DNA from: Bacillota bacterium
GTDB lineage: Bacteria; Bacillota_A; Clostridia; Clostridiales; Clostridiaceae
Direction: 5' to 3'
Length of the DNA: 6,335 bases
Assembly: GCA_021837545.1 (NCBI GenBank)
Contig: JAKBFR010000128.1
Span: forward strand, 1-6,335
Position numbers and translations under genes: made by a program. Under the pieces are notes generated by a model, which saw nothing but the letters and a program-made list of their open reading frames with translations, searched no databases and had not been told where the DNA came from. This document shows, in pieces, positions 1 to 5,609 of the stretch. Every line of letters starts with the position of its first letter. The first letter of the stretch is position 1.

Positions 1-112
1 AGATGAAATTATTGTTCTTGGTAAGGAAGGAATAATAGAACAAGGAACTCATGAAGAACTAATGGAGAAACAAGGTGAGTATAGTAAATTACATAAATTA
101 GCAACCGTATAA
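1..112 (+). CDS. ABC exporter ATP-binding/permease protein, C-terminal end (partial)
   Basis: This is the last 36 codons of a gene that begins before the window, ending at TAA (110-112). The peptide begins DEIIVLGKEGIIEQGTHEEL and ends in KLATV. This matches the stretch after the H-loop in the nucleotide-binding domain of exporter-type ABC proteins (MsbA/LmrA-like), which typically reads A-D-x-I-x-V-L-x-x-G-x-I-x-E-x-G-T-H-x-E-L followed by Y-x-x-L. Such half-transporters usually fuse six membrane helices to the ATPase and act in the cytoplasmic membrane as homo- or heterodimers. The substrate cannot be told from this fragment, and the Walker A, signature and Walker B motifs lie outside the window. 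The palindromic element E1 begins about 11 nt after the stop codon. Confidence 0.85.
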   Translation, partial: DEIIVLGKEGIIEQGTHEELMEKQGEYSKLHKLATV

Positions 113-123
113 GACTCGTAATT

Positions 124-352
124 ATGCGTATAATCCGCCGAAATAAGGGCGCATGCATTTGTTACAGTTACTGAAGATTTTGATGGGTGATTCTAAGATC
201 ACAAGTTGTGCCCAAAATGCTTGCTTCAAAGGCAAGCTTTGAACAAGCATTTTGGAACAACTTATAATCTAAGAATCACAGCCATCAAAATCTTCTAATG
301 TAACATTACACAAAAGCATGCCCCCTTATTTCTACTTTGGGATATATATGCA
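124..352 (+). repeat. Long palindromic element E1 (arms ~107 and ~116 nt)
   Basis: The left arm (about 125-231) is almost fully complementary to the right arm (about 237-352). Paired blocks include GAAATAAGGG (140-149) with CCCTTATTTC (323-332), and GAAGATTTTGATGG (173-186) with CCATCAAAATCTTC (282-295). The apex is a perfect 7-bp stem TTCAAAG/CTTTGAA (225-231/237-243) closing the loop GCAAG. Outer ends TGCGTATAATCC and GGATATATATGCA also pair imperfectly. The right end holds a local hairpin TCTACTTTG/CAAAGTAGA (331-339/351-359). No start codon with a usable reading frame was seen. The element lies directly after the ABC transporter stop codon and is a diverged homologue of E2. It could be a non-autonomous mobile palindrome, a 3' UTR structure or a small RNA. 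No clear T-tract follows it, so it is not a standard terminator. Confidence 0.85.
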
Positions 353-474
353 AAGTAGAAGTCATGATATGCTTGGAATTATATTCAATAGTTACTACAC
401 ATATGCATATATCTAAACAGAGAAATATGTATCTAATTTCAGCAGAGTGTCTGAATAAGTTTAGTTTTTAATTT
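353..474. other. AT-rich spacer with no recognised feature
   Basis: Between E1 and the next inverted repeats I see no open reading frame with a ribosome-binding site, no tRNA-like structure and no strong promoter. Only short AT-rich self-complementary bits are present, such as GAAAT/ATTTC around 422-440. Confidence 0.5.
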
Positions 475-697
475 GGTATATACATATAGATAACTATAGT
501 AGAATATTTAATTTATTCCAAGAAAATTTTTAAGCAAAATCAGGTTTTATCAAGATGAATAAGTAAAACTTTAAGCCTGATTCTATAGATAAACAGGTGC
601 AAAGTTTTACTTATTAATATTAATAAAGCTAGATATCACCTAATAATTTTCAATGTATAAGCGTATTTTATACGTTGGTTATCTATATATATACCCA
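475..697. repeat. Nested inverted-repeat block with ~16-20 nt outer arms
   Basis: The outer arms are TATACATATAGATAAC (479-494) and GTTATCTATATATATA (678-693), which pair at 15 of 16 positions. They enclose about 183 nt. Inside lie the strong hairpin at 558-615, a hairpin CGTAT/ATACG (662-674), and AGATA/TATCT (631-635/680-684) with ACC/GGT just inside it. The layout resembles a small non-autonomous element with terminal inverted repeats, or a folded RNA with several arms. I saw no coding potential and no convincing target-site duplication at the ends. Confidence 0.45.
558..615. repeat. Strong hairpin (15-bp perfect stem plus inner stem)
   Basis: AATAAGTAAAACTTT (558-572) is the exact reverse complement of AAAGTTTTACTTATT (601-615). 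An inner stem GCCTG/CAGGT (575-579/594-598, one G-T pair) stacks close by. An upstream strand, AATCAGGTTTTA (538-549), can pair instead with the left side: AATCAGG with CCTGATT (576-582), and GTTTTA with TAAAAC. Two mutually exclusive folds are therefore possible. No T-tract follows, so it does not look like an intrinsic terminator. Confidence 0.6.
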
Positions 698-719
698 CTT
701 TCTAAGTTATACTTATACT

Positions 720-1020
720 ATGAAAATATACTAAAACTAGAAATGAAGGTCATGCTTTTGTGGAAGTGTTACTATTTCGGATTTAGCTGTCGATATTTCT
801 TTAGTAGAAGTTGTTCCATTTTGAAGTGAGAGTCCAAATTTTATATTTGGATTCTCGAACTTCCTCAGCGAACGCATGTGAGTCGAGTTTCCTTTACCCC
901 CGAGCTTGCCTTGGGAGCATGCAGAAATGGGTACAACTTCTGCTATTAGAAATTCACAGCTAAATCCTCACGTAACCTGAACAAATTCATGACCTTTATT
1001 TCGGGGAAGTATCTGCATAA
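720..1020 (-). repeat. Long palindromic element E2, homologue of E1, carrying a 73-nt insert
   Basis: Arms at about 740-823 and 924-1002 are largely complementary, for example GAAATGAAGGTCATG (740-754) against CATGACCTTTATTTC (988-1002), and GATTTAGCTGT (780-790) against ACAGCTAAATC (955-965). Read on the - strand, E2 aligns with E1 end to end. Both begin TTATGC followed by a CCGAAATAA block. Both share ATTTGTT, AGTTGT.CCCA, AAGGCAAGCT at the apex, TGGAACAACTT and ACAAAAGCATG. E2 is longer because a ~73-nt module (824-896) sits between the apical hairpin and the right arm. In this orientation E2 begins about 36 nt after the stop codon of the small - strand gene, in the same relation to a gene as E1. 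Nature unknown: mobile palindrome or structured 3' RNA. Confidence 0.8.
824..896 (-). repeat. 73-nt box-plus-hairpin module, copy inside E2
   Basis: On the - strand the copy starts with AAAGGAAACTCGACTCACAT, continues to GAG, and ends in a hairpin GAGAGTCCAAAT/ATTTGGATTCTC (828-839/845-856, + strand) flanked by GAAGT and ACTTC. The box is nearly identical to the copies at 1582-1613 and 1655-1686 (one difference, CGCATG for CGAATG in + orientation). The hairpin sequence is quite different, but it keeps the AAGT...ACTT frame and the stem-loop form. The length equals the 73-nt period of the tandem copies in the neighbouring leader, which supports a discrete repeat unit. Confidence 0.75.
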
Positions 1021-1055
1021 GTGCGATTTTCACTGAGGATGTCTATACATTGAAA

Positions 1056-1475
1056 TTACTTTTTCAAGGCATTAAGCAATTCAACTTTTTTATATATAGT
1101 AGAAACATCAACTTTAATTTCCATAGCTTCACTGAGTTTATTATGTAATTCAGTTTCAGCAATATTTTTGTCATAATCAGAATGGTTTGAGTTGTTGTTA
1201 TTAAATTTTGATTGAACTAATCTTAAATTCTCTTCACTTTTTAATCTTAACTTATTCTCTAATTCGTTAGAGAACGGTACTGAAGCATCGTTTGATAAAT
1301 TGTGTGAAATAGATGAGTGTAAAGTATCATCAAATGAATCAGAAGGTTTTTGTTTTTTACGAGGTGGAACGGGTAGCTTAGTATAAGGTCTTTTGCTTAT
1401 TCTATTATCAACAGTAGAACTATTTACACTGTTTACAACATATTGACTATCAGATATTATTCTATTATCATACAT
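1056..1475 (-). CDS. Small hydrophilic protein of unknown function (139 aa)
   Basis: I do not recognise this protein. The start chosen is the ATG at 1475-1473, giving MYDNRIISDSQ, because AAAGGAGTGA lies 5 nt upstream. The frame is open further, to an ATG at 1544, but those 23 codons lie in repeat DNA and have no ribosome-binding site. The product is rich in Asn, Ser and Lys, with no signal peptide or membrane segment. Visible parts are an Asn/Ser-rich N-terminus (1-30), a basic Pro/Lys patch KLPVPPRKKQKP (about 34-45), a charged segment that may form helix or coiled coil (about 69-88), an Asn/Ser/His linker and a C-terminal helix-like end KKVELLNALKK. It is probably cytoplasmic. The gene is flanked by repeats on both sides: its leader is the 73-nt module array and E2 follows its stop codon. 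The clean ribosome-binding site and uninterrupted frame favour a real gene, but the low-complexity composition keeps this moderate. Confidence 0.6.
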   Translation of the reverse strand: MYDNRIISDSQYVVNSVNSSTVDNRISKRPYTKLPVPPRKKQKPSDSFDDTLHSSISHNLSNDASVPFSNELENKLRLKSEENLRLVQSKFNNNNSNHSDYDKNIAETELHNKLSEAMEIKVDVSTIYKKVELLNALKK

Positions 1476-1480
1476 ACTTA

Positions 1481-1490
1481 TCACTCCTTT
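1481..1490 (-). promoter_or_regulatory. Ribosome-binding site that fixes the start at 1475
   Basis: On the - strand AAAGGAGTGA is followed by TAAGT and then ATG. It lies exactly at the boundary where another copy of the 73-nt module would begin (ACTT-AAAGG). The Shine-Dalgarno sequence therefore appears to be built from, or shared with, the first bases of the repeat unit. Confidence 0.75.
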
Positions 1491-1613
1491 AAGTAGAGAA
1501 CCACAATCTGTGATTTTGTGTGAATCAGTTAAGCAGACATCCAAATCTGTGATTTGATGATGGTCGCTTACTCTGTGAGTACTCAGCGAACGAATGTGAG
1601 TCGAGTTTCCTTT
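1491..1613 (-). repeat. 73-nt module, expanded 123-nt copy next to the small gene
   Basis: On the - strand it starts with the conserved box (1582-1613). An extra ~50-nt piece follows, holding a hairpin CAAATC/GATTTG with loop TGT (1542-1556, + strand). The usual hairpin part (1491-1530) comes next and ends in CTACTT immediately before the ribosome-binding site. The 1491-1530 part matches 1614-1653 at 36 of 40 positions. The 50-nt extra looks like a partial duplication of the hairpin half. Confidence 0.75.
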
Positions 1614-1686
1614 AAGTAGGGAACCAAAATCTATGATTTTGTGTGAATCACTTACTCAGCGAACGAATGTGAGTCGAGTTTCCTTT
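1614..1686 (-). repeat. 73-nt module, upstream copy of the leader array
   Basis: On the - strand: box AAAGGAAACTCGACTCACAT, then TCGTTCGCTGAGT, then AAGT, a hairpin AAAATC-ATA-GATTTT, then CCCTACTT at 1614. The next copy begins without a gap at 1613. The box itself can form a short ACTCA/TGAGT stem. The box is clearly less AT-rich than the surrounding DNA. Confidence 0.8.
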
Positions 1687-1845
1687 ATAATCAAAAACTA
1701 ATACTTTGAATATTGAATTTAATATCTTATTTATATATTCGTATGATTTCTATAATAGTTTACAAAATGTAAGATAAATATTACTTGAATCCTTATATTT
1801 ATATGAATAGTAAATTTGAATATGATAAAAGAATTTAAAATTAAA
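1687..1845. other. AT-rich spacer upstream of the module array
   Basis: No gene is visible. The promoter of the small - strand gene should lie here or within the array. I found no -35/-10 pair good enough to call, only loose matches such as TTGTAA around 1760. Confidence 0.4.
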
Positions 1846-1892
1846 TTCATATTAGGTATATTGATATATGTATTTTATATACCTAATATGAA
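1846..1892. repeat. Second hairpin downstream of ilvE
   Basis: TTCATATTAGGTATA (1846-1860) is the exact reverse complement of TATACCTAATATGAA (1878-1892), a 15-bp stem with a 17-nt AT-rich loop. It abuts the ilvE terminator hairpin, so a transcript reading through that terminator would meet this stem next. It has no GC-rich base or T-tract of its own. Confidence 0.6.
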
Positions 1893-1941
1893 AAAAATAG
1901 GGTAGAATCATTTTTAACAAATGATTCTACCCTATTTTTTT
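1891..1941 (-). terminator. Intrinsic terminator of ilvE (bidirectional in form)
   Basis: AAAAAATAGGGTAGAATCATTT (1892-1913, a 22-nt arm) pairs perfectly with 1919-1940 around the 5-nt loop 1914-1918. The core is GGGTAGAATCATTT/AAATGATTCTACCC. On the - strand the stem runs into a T-tract (complement of 1891-1897), 16 nt past the ilvE stop codon. The + strand also ends in Ts, so it could stop transcription from either side. Confidence 0.9.
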
Positions 1942-1956
1942 ATTAATTTGTATCTA

Positions 1957-2985
1957 TTATTCTACTTCGTACATCCAACCTTCAGGTGCTTCAACATCAC
2001 CAAGTTGAATTCCATAAAGTGTATCATACAATTTTTTAATTACTGGACCAACTTCAGTTTCGCTATGGAATATGTGTCTTGCACCTTTATAATCAATAGC
2101 ACCAATTGGAGTTATTACAGCAGCAGTACCGCATGCTCCAGCTTCGGCAAATTCATCTAAATTATTAACAAAAACATCTCTTTCATAAACTGGCATTTTT
2201 AAATAATGTTCAGCAAGATAAAGTAAAGAGTATTTTGTTATACTTGGTAAAATTGAAGATGAGTTCGGTGTTATGAATTCACCTTTTTTAGTTATTCCAA
2301 TAAAGTTTGCCGCACCAACTTCATCAATTTTTGTATGAGTAGCAGGATCTAAGTAAATACAATCAGCATATCCACCTTCTGCAGCCTTTTTATGAGATTG
2401 CAGTGATGCAGCATAGTTACCACCAACTTTTTGTTTGCCAGTACCATGAGGAGCGGCTCTATCAAATTCCTCTTCAACAATAAAATTACATGGTTTTAAA
2501 CCACCTGAAAAATATGGGCCTACTGGCATACAGAATACTGTAAATATATATTCTGATGCAGGTTTTACACCAATATTATCTCCAACGCCCATAATAACAG
2601 GCCTAATATATAAAGTAGCACCAGTGCCATATGGTGGCACATATTTTTCATTGGCTTTTACAACTTGTTTAACAGCATCAATAAATTTTTCTTCAGGAAT
2701 ATTTGGCATAAGTAATTTATCACAACTTTCATTCATACGAGCTGCATTTCTGTCAGGTCTAAATAATTGGATTTTACCTTCCTTTGTTGTATATGCCTTA
2801 AGTCCTTCAAAAGAACTTTGACCATAGTGAAGAACAGTAGAAGCTTCACTCATATGAAGAGTATTATCTTCAGTAAGTTTTCCGTCGTCCCATTGCCCAT
2901 CTTTCCAAACTGAAATGTAACGAAGATCCGTTTTTATATAATTAAATCCTAATTTACCCCAGTCTATATCAGCTTTTTTCCCCAT
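1957..2985 (-). CDS. ilvE: Branched-chain amino acid aminotransferase (IlvE, BCAT)
   Basis: This 342-aa PLP enzyme (fold type IV) moves the amino group between glutamate and the 2-oxo acids of leucine, isoleucine and valine. It is the last step of their synthesis and the first of their breakdown, in the cytoplasm. Family features are seen in order: HYGQSSFEGLKAY (53-65, substrate pocket), YIRPVIMG (126-133), the PLP Schiff-base lysine K186 in KVGGNYAASL, E222 in DEVGAANF (the glutamate that contacts the PLP ring nitrogen), and ACGTAAVITPI (284-294, phosphate and substrate carboxylate). Length and motifs fit the longer eukaryotic-like BCAT type, such as Bacillus YwaA/YbgE, rather than the ~310-aa E. 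coli type. The ATG at 2985 has GGAGGA at 2993-2998, 7 nt upstream. It has its own terminator and a 358-nt gap to nadE, so it is probably monocistronic. I saw no T-box in the leader. Confidence 0.96.
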   Translation of the reverse strand: MGKKADIDWGKLGFNYIKTDLRYISVWKDGQWDDGKLTEDNTLHMSEASTVLHYGQSSFEGLKAYTTKEGKIQLFRPDRNAARMNESCDKLLMPNIPEEKFIDAVKQVVKANEKYVPPYGTGATLYIRPVIMGVGDNIGVKPASEYIFTVFCMPVGPYFSGGLKPCNFIVEEEFDRAAPHGTGKQKVGGNYAASLQSHKKAAEGGYADCIYLDPATHTKIDEVGAANFIGITKKGEFITPNSSSILPSITKYSLLYLAEHYLKMPVYERDVFVNNLDEFAEAGACGTAAVITPIGAIDYKGARHIFHSETEVGPVIKKLYDTLYGIQLGDVEAPEGWMYEVE

Positions 2986-3096
2986 TTTTTATTCCTCCAT
3001 ATCTATACAGGCTTTGGCTTACTATTTTTTTGCCTTATTGCCATGTTTATTAATAACATCTATTTTAGCACTATTGAGAAAGAAATTCCACAATTC

Positions 3097-3124
3097 ATCA
3101 TAAAAAGTAGAACCTTATTGTTAG
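3097..3124 (-). promoter_or_regulatory. Possible ilvE promoter
   Basis: On the - strand CTAACA (3119-3124) is followed after 16 nt by TATGAT (3097-3102). The -10 differs from TATAAT by one base and the -35 matches 4 of 6. It would give a leader of about 105 nt before ilvE. The rest of the gap (3125-3241) is AT-rich with nothing recognised. Confidence 0.3.
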
Positions 3125-3241
3125 ATTATTAAGTTTGTACAAGAAAAAATTAAGAATTAATAATAAGTGTTGAAAAATTATTATTAAATAGATGAGAAAC
3201 TTTAAGTTATATTTATACATTTAATTAAAGTGATAATTTTA

Positions 3242-3336
3242 AATTATTAATTGTCAATACTCAATGTTCAATGCTCAATTGTTAACCATTAAATTGGTAA
3301 TTGACAATTGGTCATTGAACATTGATAATTAAATTT
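3242..3336 (-). terminator. Large inverted repeat after nadE, probable terminator or repeat element
   Basis: The left arm (3242-3287) and right arm (3296-3336) pair imperfectly around the 8-nt loop ATTAAATT. Paired blocks include CAATGTTCAATG against CATTGAACATTG, and CAATTGTTAACC against GGTAATTGACAATTG. It starts 7 nt past the nadE stop codon. The arms are built from short CAATTG/TCAATG-type words, a kind of repeat common between clostridial genes. There is no long T-tract, so it may slow or protect the mRNA 3' end rather than act as a textbook terminator. Confidence 0.6.
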
Positions 3337-3343
3337 TCAAAAT

Positions 3344-5245
3344 CTATTTCCAACAAGGTTCAGCATCAGAAGGCATTCTGAAATCTCCTCTAGGACTTAA
3401 AGAAATACTTCCAACCTTTGGCCCATCAGGAAGAGCACTTCGCTTAAATTGTTGAGTGAAGAATCTAAACATAAATTTATCTAACCATTTTTCTATTTCT
3501 TCTTCAGAATAATCATCTTTAAAAGCAACTTTAGCTAAGAAAAATATCCTTTCTTTTATAGAACCATGTTTTATAAAATGATATAAGAAGAAATCATGAA
3601 GTTCGTAAGGACCAACAATATCTTCTGTCTTTTGAGATATTTCTCCATTTTTATCTTTTGGCAATAATTCGGGACTAACAGGGGTATCTAATATATCCAT
3701 AAGTGTATCGCAAACAACTTCAGTAGACTCATTTTCAGCTACATATTTTACTAAATATCTAACTAGAGTCTTAGGTATAGAAGGATTTACAGAATACATT
3801 GACATATGGTCTCCATTATAAGTGCACCAACCTAGGGCAAGCTCTGACAAATCACCGGTGCCTATTAAAAGTCCATTTTCTTTATTGGCAAGATCCATTA
3901 ATATTTGAGTTCTTTCTCTTGCTTGAACATTTTCATAAGTAACATCATGAATATTTTTATCATGACCAATATCTTCGAAATGTTGAAGACAAGCTTTGAC
4001 TATGCTTATTTCTCTAAGGTCTGTTCCAAGTTCTTTGCATAAATCAATAGCATTATTATAAGTTCTATCAGTTGTACCAAAACCAGGCATGGTAATAGTT
4101 ACTATATTCTTTTTATCTAAATTAAGCAATTCGAATGTTTTAACTATTACTAGTAATGCTAGTGTTGAATCTAATCCGCCTGAAATTCCAATCACTGCTT
4201 TTTTTGATTTAGTATGTTCTAATCTTTTAGCGAGGCTTGCTGATTGTATATTGAATATTTCTTTACATCTTAGTTCTCTTTCTTTTTCAAAAGAAGGAAC
4301 AAATGGATGTTTATCTATATATCTATCAAAATTTTTAATAGATGTATCACTAAATTCAAAGTTAATTAGAGTAGGTTTTTTATTTATAAATTTAGATGAA
4401 TCTCTAAAACTAAGATTTTTCATTCTTTCAGCTTTTAGTTTAAAAACATCAACTAAAGAAGATATTACTTCATTATCTCGTTGGAATCTATTATTTTCTT
4501 TCAATAATGAACCATTTTCACTTATTAGCAAATGACCACTAAATAATACATCAGTAGTAGATTCATGAACTCCAGCAGAAGAATATATGTAGCTACACAT
4601 TGTTCTAGCACTTTGATTTGAGATAAGGCTTTTTCTATAATCCATTTTACTTACGAGTTCGTTTGATGCTGAAAGATTCCCAATTATATGAGCACCCATA
4701 AGAGAAAGATAAGAACTAGGTGGAATTGTTACCCATAAGTCTTCACAAATTTCAACTCCGAAGTTAGCAATGTTGGATGAAAAAATTAAATTTGTACCAA
4801 AAGGCACATCTTTTTGAAAAGGTAAGTTTATGATTTCATTTTCTATAGAAAGTCCTTCACTAAACCATCTTTTTTCATAAAATTCACTGTAATTTGGAAG
4901 ATATGATTTTGGAACTATTCCGAGTACTCTTCCTTTAAATAATAAAAAGGCACAATTATATAAAAAACTGCCAGAAAGAAGTGGCGCACCAACTGCAATT
5001 AAAATATCACTATCTGTAGTATCATTTAAGATTTGATTAATACCATCTAAAGATTTATTTATTAAATATTCTTGTAAAAATAAATCCCCACAAGTATAAG
5101 ATGTAATGCAGAGCTCAGGAAAAACTATAAATTTATTTCCCTTATCCCTAGCATCATTTATGCATAGTAGAATATTTTCAACATTATAGTCAACGTCAGC
5201 AACCCTAGTCTTAGGACAAGCAGAAGCAACTTTAATAAAATCCAT
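3344..5245 (-). CDS. nadE: Glutamine-dependent NAD+ synthetase (two-domain NadE)
   Basis: This 633-aa cytoplasmic enzyme makes NAD+ from nicotinic acid adenine dinucleotide, ATP and glutamine, the last step of NAD synthesis. The N-terminal nitrilase-type amidase domain (about 1-270) frees ammonia from glutamine. Its likely triad is E44 in FPELCITSY, K113 in VPKSYLPNY and C167 in GVEICEDLW. The C-terminal synthetase domain (about 325-633) has the pyrophosphate loop SGGLDST (355-361), ENVQARERTQ (438-447) and GTGDLSELALGW (462-473). Its end, FKRSALPDGPKVG, is typical of the long Mycobacterium-like form. Length and all key residues fit an intact enzyme that can use glutamine rather than only free ammonia. 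The ATG at 5245 has AAGGAGT at 5252-5258. It is transcribed alone, with an inverted repeat after it and a promoter candidate upstream. Confidence 0.97.
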   Translation of the reverse strand: MDFIKVASACPKTRVADVDYNVENILLCINDARDKGNKFIVFPELCITSYTCGDLFLQEYLINKSLDGINQILNDTTDSDILIAVGAPLLSGSFLYNCAFLLFKGRVLGIVPKSYLPNYSEFYEKRWFSEGLSIENEIINLPFQKDVPFGTNLIFSSNIANFGVEICEDLWVTIPPSSYLSLMGAHIIGNLSASNELVSKMDYRKSLISNQSARTMCSYIYSSAGVHESTTDVLFSGHLLISENGSLLKENNRFQRDNEVISSLVDVFKLKAERMKNLSFRDSSKFINKKPTLINFEFSDTSIKNFDRYIDKHPFVPSFEKERELRCKEIFNIQSASLAKRLEHTKSKKAVIGISGGLDSTLALLVIVKTFELLNLDKKNIVTITMPGFGTTDRTYNNAIDLCKELGTDLREISIVKACLQHFEDIGHDKNIHDVTYENVQARERTQILMDLANKENGLLIGTGDLSELALGWCTYNGDHMSMYSVNPSIPKTLVRYLVKYVAENESTEVVCDTLMDILDTPVSPELLPKDKNGEISQKTEDIVGPYELHDFFLYHFIKHGSIKERIFFLAKVAFKDDYSEEEIEKWLDKFMFRFFTQQFKRSALPDGPKVGSISLSPRGDFRMPSDAEPCWK

Positions 5246-5292
5246 TTGATCACTCCTTATAATAAGATTTCATATGAGTTTCTTTAATAGGT

Positions 5293-5320
5293 TATATAGG
5301 TAGAATATATAACATTACAA
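5293..5320 (-). promoter_or_regulatory. Likely nadE promoter
   Basis: On the - strand TTGTAA (5315-5320) and TATATA (5293-5298) are spaced by 16 nt, about 50 nt before the nadE start codon. Shifting the -10 by a base (ATATAA) gives 17-nt spacing. AT-rich DNA yields such matches by chance, so this is a moderate call. I saw no NrtR or NiaR operator that I could name. Confidence 0.4.
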
Positions 5321-5442
5321 TAATTAAATGCTTTTATAAATATATTTTGATTAATAAACAAAAATATATCCTAATTATTATAAACTAAATATAAATGAAA
5401 TCAAATCAGAATAAATAATATAATATTAAAATTGGAGGGAGC

Positions 5443-5469
5443 AGGGAGACTTGTTCTCTCTTGTTTTTT
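5443..5469 (+). terminator. Terminator-like hairpin with no assigned gene
   Basis: AGGGAGA (5443-5449) pairs with TCTCTCT (5455-5461; one G-T pair) around the loop CTTGT, and TGTTTTTT follows directly. On the + strand this is a fair intrinsic terminator, and on the - strand it has no T-tract. No + strand gene lies upstream: nadE runs the other way. It could end a short unannotated RNA, stop antisense transcripts into nadE, or act as an attenuator if the EcsC gene has a promoter further upstream. Confidence 0.5.
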
Positions 5470-5507
5470 AAAAAAAGTAATGTTTAACAGACTGGTTTTT
5501 ATGGAAT

Positions 5508-5609
5508 AAATATATTATATAAGATACAATATTACAAAGAAAACACAGTAAGTGAGATTGAAAGTAATAAAAATATATTCGATATAAGATACAATAGTAC
5601 AAAGAAAAC
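5508..5609 (+). repeat. Direct repeat pair upstream of the EcsC gene
   Basis: Unit 1 (5508-5544) and unit 2 (5571-5609) share AAATATATT, then ATATAAGATACAATA, one changed base, and TACAAAGAAAAC. Their starts are 63 nt apart. Each ends in AAAGAAAAC, which resembles the first bases of the 73-nt module. After unit 1 the text ACAGTAAGTGAGATT resembles the module's GAGTAAGTGATT, suggesting a copy that lost the middle of its box. Confidence 0.65.

Noticed and set aside
124..352. E1 as a simple intrinsic terminator of the ABC transporter gene
   Set aside because: Its arms exceed 100 nt and no T-tract follows the stem, which does not fit a normal terminator even if it may affect the transcript end.
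1476..1544. Longer form of the small protein starting at 1544 (23 extra residues)
   Set aside because: The extra codons lie in the repeat array and the upstream ATG has no ribosome-binding site, while the ATG at 1475 has a strong one.
1491..1686. CRISPR array
   Set aside because: Only two full repeats with unequal spacing (73 and 123 nt), and the would-be spacers are copies of each other with hairpins.
1921..2160. 79-codon reading frame on the + strand
   Set aside because: It is the antisense shadow of the ilvE 3' end and starts inside the terminator stem.
2624..2821. 65-codon reading frame on the + strand
   Set aside because: It is antisense to ilvE, with no ribosome-binding site and no recognisable domain.
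2986..3241. T-box riboswitch upstream of ilvE
   Set aside because: No AGGGTGG-type T-box sequence, specifier loop or terminator pair could be found in the leader.
4089..4535. 148-codon reading frame on the + strand
   Set aside because: It is antisense to the intact nadE gene. Its Leu/Ser/Ile-rich composition is what AT-rich coding DNA gives in reverse.
5484..5512. EcsC gene promoter TTAACA...TAAATA
   Set aside because: The -35 is good and the spacing is 17 nt, but the -10 matches only 3 of 6 bases in very AT-rich DNA, so it is not supported.
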